Of a DNA stretch of 64,000 nucleotides, positions 61,060 to 64,000 are shown piece after piece (position 1 is the stretch's first letter; every line of letters starts with the position of its first letter). Source of the DNA: an uncultured Microbacterium sp. (GTDB lineage: Bacteria; Actinomycetota; Actinomycetes; Actinomycetales; Microbacteriaceae); the NCBI RefSeq assembly GCF_947632095.1, contig NZ_CANROA010000001.1, positions 62,001-126,000 on the forward strand. Direction: 5' to 3'. Made by a program: the position numbers and the translations under genes. Below the pieces are notes generated by a model. That model made no database searches. It was not told the DNA's origin and was given only the letters and a program-made list of their open reading frames with translations.

Positions 61060-61356
61060 TCAGGCAGCGCACTCCTTGCAGATGAGACCCTCTGCGCCCT
61101 CGTGGTCGAGCTGCGAGCGGTGCTTAACCAGGAAGCAGCTCATGCAGGTGAACTCGTCCTGCTGTGCGGGCAGCACGACGACGTCGAGTTCGAGGTCGGA
61201 AAGGTCTGCACCGGGAAGATCGAAGCTCGTCGGGTTGTCCGAGTCCTCGTCTCCGGTCGCGCCAGACAGTTTGTCGGGCACACGCTCCTTGAGGGCTTCG
61301 ATCGACTCGGAGGAGTCGTCTTCGCTCTTGCGCGGGGCGTCGTAGTCGGTTGCCAT
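61060..61356 (-). CDS. DUF4193 domain-containing protein
   Basis: 98 residues, MATDYDAPRKSEDDSSES start. C-terminal CMSCFLVKHRSQLDHEGAEGLICKEC gives a CxxC...CxxC zinc-ribbon-like motif (the conserved DUF4193 element, quoted in parts). Function unknown. Divergent from sepH across 200 bp. Confidence 0.88.
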   Translation of the reverse strand: MATDYDAPRKSEDDSSESIEALKERVPDKLSGATGDEDSDNPTSFDLPGADLSDLELDVVVLPAQQDEFTCMSCFLVKHRSQLDHEGAEGLICKECAA

Positions 61357-61556
61357 TCGGTGAATCTCCACTTTCCTGGTGCTAGTGGTCGGGTGTGCCG
61401 TCGGGTAAGCGGCGGGCATAGTTTGCACGAAGTCGGAGCGATAAGCAAATGCCGCGCGTGCGTCATCATCCAAACCCGCGGCACGCCCAGAGTATTCCCG
61501 CCGGTTGACACCAGTCCGTGACACGATTGACCAACACCCATCAGAGGGGCATTCGC

Positions 61557-62612
61557 ATGGAAAACGTCACAATAGTCGGCACCGAAGACGACCTGCTGAT
61601 CCTCGCCACCGGCAGCGGTGAGCGCTTCGCGCTCGCCATCGACGACGTCCTGCAGCGCGAGATCCGTCGCGCTCGTCGTCGCAACGATCAGGACGCACCC
61701 CGCGTCACGGCGAGTCCTCGCGAGATTCAGGCGCACATCCGATCCGGGCTCTCCGCCGCCGAGACCGCTGAACTCCTCGGCATCGGCGTCGAAGACGTCA
61801 CCCGCTTCGAAGGCCCGGTCCTCGCAGAGCGTGAGCACATCATCGGACAGGCTCTGGCGGTTCCGGTGCTCATCGGAAGTGAAGTCGAGCCGGATGCCCA
61901 GCCGACCTTCGGCGTCGCCATCCGCGCCAAACTCGCCGATCTGAGCGCTCATGACGAGCGCTGGGCCAGTTGGAAGGATGAGTCCGGCTGGATCGTCAAG
62001 GTCGAGTTCGTGGCGAACGACGTCACCCATGACGCCCGATGGAGCTTCGACCCCCGGCGCAGCGCGCTTTCGCCGATCAACGGCGACGCCACGCAGCTCT
62101 CACGACAGGGTTCGCTGCCCGACGGATTGATCCCGCGCCTGCGCGCGGTAGACAGCGAACGAACCGAGTCGCCCTACAAGGATGTCAGTCGCTTCGACTC
62201 CGGCGCATTCGGCCCGCGCCTGCTCCCCCAGCCCACGGCGGAAGCCGCGTTCGACGAACCGTTCCTCCCGGAGCGCTCCGACCCCGCCGTGCAGTACGCC
62301 GCGATCAAACGAGCTCCCGATCGATCGACGACCAGCGCCGAGACCGCCGACCTCCTCGAAGCCCTGCGTCGGCGTCGAGGACAGCGCGAGAACGCGCCTC
62401 TCATCGACGAGGATCCGGCGCCCCCCGCCGAGGATGTCCCGTCGGTGAGCCCCATCTCGTTGTTCGAGGCTCCGGCCGAGGAGAAGAGCGAGCCCGAGAA
62501 GGAGGCGCCCGCTCGCCCGGAGACGCAGAACGAGGGCGCCGGCCGCAAGCGCCGCCGCAACGCCATGCCCTCGTGGGACGAAATCGTCTTCGGCGCCCGC
62601 ACGGACGACTGA
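61557..62612 (+). CDS. sepH: Septation protein SepH
   Basis: 351-residue actinobacterial cell-division protein that promotes FtsZ assembly. N-terminal conserved domain MENVTIVGTEDDLLILATGS...SPREIQAHIRSGLSAAETAELLGI with the helix-turn-helix-like segment at about 55-90; a long charged, disordered centre; and the short C-terminal motif RNAMPSWDEIVFGAR. ATG 61557 is preferred (AGAGGGG upstream); a TG-type start 39 bp earlier is not needed. Confidence 0.93.
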   Translation: MENVTIVGTEDDLLILATGSGERFALAIDDVLQREIRRARRRNDQDAPRVTASPREIQAHIRSGLSAAETAELLGIGVEDVTRFEGPVLAEREHIIGQALAVPVLIGSEVEPDAQPTFGVAIRAKLADLSAHDERWASWKDESGWIVKVEFVANDVTHDARWSFDPRRSALSPINGDATQLSRQGSLPDGLIPRLRAVDSERTESPYKDVSRFDSGAFGPRLLPQPTAEAAFDEPFLPERSDPAVQYAAIKRAPDRSTTSAETADLLEALRRRRGQRENAPLIDEDPAPPAEDVPSVSPISLFEAPAEEKSEPEKEAPARPETQNEGAGRKRRRNAMPSWDEIVFGARTDD

Positions 62613-62623
62613 GCCGCGACGCG

Positions 62624-63748
62624 TCAGCGGGCGAAAGCGCCGCGGCGCAGGAACGGGACATGGTACTCCTCGGGAGTGAGCGCCCCGTGCTGTCCGATCA
62701 TCCCTTGCGACCGCTGTTCTCCGTCCCGACCGTCGTAGAACGCCCGGTTTCCCCGCGCGATCACGAGAACATCTCCGATGCGCTCCGCTGCGGCGGGCGT
62801 GACGCGCGGCCCGAACAGTCCGCCGTCGATGGCTTCGGAACGGGTGACGACATCGGCGTGGCCCGCGCTGAGAACGCGCCAGCGCTCCGCGAGCGCCGAG
62901 GCCTCGGCGTCCGGCTCGCGGTACACGTGCAGCATCCGCGGCTCTCCCCCGATGTGACGAACGCCGTCGAAGCGCGCATCGCCGGGCTCGAGGACGATCT
63001 GGCGATGACGCGGAACATCGATCATGCCGTGATCGGCGGTGATCACGACGCCGACGTCACGGGGAACGCGCAACGCGAGCGCCCCGTCGATCTCCTCGAG
63101 AGCGGCGATCCACTCCGCGGAATCGATGCCATGGCGGTGACCGGCCTTATCGATCTCCGGGAGGTAGCAGTAGACGACGGAGCCGGGGTTGTCGGCCGCC
63201 AGCGCGTAAGCGACGGCCACGCGATCCGCCGGCGTGCGTTCGGCGACGAAGGTCGCGCCGCGCAGCGTTGCCCGGGTGAAGCCGCTGTGCGCATAGGCGG
63301 CGAGCCCGACGGCGAACGCCGGCCGCTGCATGGCGACGAAGCGCTCGAAGACCGTGGGGCGAGGCTGCCAGAGCACGGGGTCGAGGCCGCCCTCCTCCCA
63401 GCCGGAGAGCTGATTGACGATCCGGTCGCGTCCGGAATCGAGGACCTCGTATCCGACGAGCCCGTGCTCCCCCGGCTCAGCGCCCGTGACGAGGCTCGTG
63501 AGAGCCGCCGCGGTGGTCGTGGGGAAGACCGAGTGGGCGATGTCCTTCTTCGCCATCCCGGCTGTCAGATGGCGCGCATGCCCCGCGTGCGCCCGCAGCG
63601 GGATCGCTCCGAGCCCATCGATGAGGACCATGACCACCGACTGCGCGGGGCCGAGGGATCCACCACCGTCGACGGCGGCGAGCAGCTCGTCCGCCACCCC
63701 GCTGAGAATCCGGGCCGCAGGGGGTCTCGACACTAGAATGGGAGGCAT
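62624..63748 (-). CDS. Alkaline phosphatase-superfamily hydrolase (nucleotide pyrophosphatase-like)
   Basis: 374 residues. Metal-binding signature [13 protein letters not shown] (first Asp), [30 protein letters not shown] (nucleophile Thr), [13 protein letters not shown] (Asp/His), and [12 protein letters not shown] (Asp/His). These are the type I phosphodiesterase/pyrophosphatase motifs; the substrate is unknown. Convergent with sepH (11-bp gap), divergent from the gyrase-like gene (42 bp). Confidence 0.88.
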   Translation of the reverse strand: MPPILVSRPPAARILSGVADELLAAVDGGGSLGPAQSVVMVLIDGLGAIPLRAHAGHARHLTAGMAKKDIAHSVFPTTTAAALTSLVTGAEPGEHGLVGYEVLDSGRDRIVNQLSGWEEGGLDPVLWQPRPTVFERFVAMQRPAFAVGLAAYAHSGFTRATLRGATFVAERTPADRVAVAYALAADNPGSVVYCYLPEIDKAGHRHGIDSAEWIAALEEIDGALALRVPRDVGVVITADHGMIDVPRHRQIVLEPGDARFDGVRHIGGEPRMLHVYREPDAEASALAERWRVLSAGHADVVTRSEAIDGGLFGPRVTPAAAERIGDVLVIARGNRAFYDGRDGEQRSQGMIGQHGALTPEEYHVPFLRRGAFAR

Positions 63749-63790
63749 CCGAGCCAGTCTTTCACAGGCCCCACAGCATCCAGGAAACAC

Positions 63791-64000
63791 ATGCCCCGCA
63801 CCTCTGCCAGCGAGCCCGTCGAAGAGCGCATCCAAGACATCGATCTGTCGAACGAGATGCAGGGTTCGTTCCTCGAGTACGCGTACTCGGTCATCTACTC
63901 ACGAGCCCTGCCCGATGCGCGTGACGGGCTCAAGCCCGTGCAGCGCCGCATCCTGTACCAGATGGCGGAGATGGGGCTCAGACCCGAGAAGGGCCATGTC
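63791..64000 (+). CDS. parC: Topoisomerase IV subunit A, N-terminal part (cut by right edge)
   Basis: First 70 codons of a type IIA topoisomerase A subunit. [47 protein letters not shown] is diagnostic (the segment in two adjacent parts). Actinobacteria commonly have a sepH-linked ParC-like gene in addition to gyrA. The catalytic Tyr lies beyond the edge, so ParC versus GyrA rests on the neighbours and the [12 protein letters not shown] sequence. Confidence 0.8.
   Translation, partial: MPRTSASEPVEERIQDIDLSNEMQGSFLEYAYSVIYSRALPDARDGLKPVQRRILYQMAEMGLRPEKGHV

Overview
The window is a contiguous, gene-dense piece of a high-GC actinobacterial chromosome, most likely Microbacterium or a close relative in Microbacteriaceae. 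Evidence: strongly GC-rich third codon positions; many GTG starts; typical actinobacterial neighbours (DUF349, DUF3000, DUF3093, DUF3159, DUF3710, DUF4193, SepH); the thrS-HIT, pdxST, yebC-ruvCAB-yajC-secDF-rel and rarA-rpsD-alaS-ruvX-mltG-aro order; and a C50-carotenoid operon of the crtEBI-YeYf-Eb type. No prophage, insertion sequence, rRNA or CRISPR array was found.

Layout. 1-31.7 kb is almost all minus strand and mostly housekeeping. Read in the transcription direction it is: FUSC membrane protein and a small acidic protein; thrS and an AP4A-phosphorylase-type HIT protein; pdxS, a small cysteine-motif protein, pdxT and DUF402; yebC and ruvCAB; yajC-secD-secF; rel; rarA; rpsD; a small membrane protein; alaS, ruvX, mltG, aroE, aroC, aroK, aroB, aroQ and efp (cut by the left edge). 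Plus-strand exceptions are a small membrane protein, a DUF349 protein and an unrecognised protein at 11.5-13.8 kb, and a MocR regulator with pdxY at 25.6-27.8 kb. 31.8-32.6 kb holds six tRNA genes. 33.2-41.4 kb is a nine-gene photoprotection operon (idi-crtE-crtB-crtI-crtYe-crtYf-crtEb-cpfC-phr) in which every junction is a start/stop overlap, with a divergent MarR regulator. 41.3-44.1 kb carries a small protein, two tandem PemK/MazF-like proteins and amtB. 44.1-53.6 kb has zapE, a rhodanese with SufE, an alpha/beta hydrolase, DUF3000 with ribonuclease D, and a fatty-acid beta-oxidation pair. 53.6-64 kb has dxs, acnA, DUF3159-DUF3710-dut, DUF3093, DUF4193, sepH, a phosphatase-superfamily protein and the 5' end of a type IIA topoisomerase subunit A gene (probably parC).

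How the genes work together. Five shikimate-pathway genes (aroQ, aroB, aroK, aroC, aroE) sit together. Vitamin B6 is made de novo (pdxST) and salvaged (pdxY), with a MocR regulator between them. dxs feeds isoprenoid precursors, and the crt operon turns them into a C50 carotenoid. Its last two genes handle porphyrin (ferrochelatase) and UV lesions (photolyase), so the operon reads as one light-stress module.

The items most worth a second look are: the photoprotection operon with an operator-like sequence in its promoter spacer; a pair of about 88-bp palindromic repeats flanking, and partly encoding, a small gene between pdxS and pdxT; a 38-bp perfect palindrome at the rel 3' end; a 24-bp perfect palindrome upstream of acnA; a GlnR-like box upstream of amtB; a LexA-like box before ruvA; and tandem PemK/MazF-like genes without an antitoxin.
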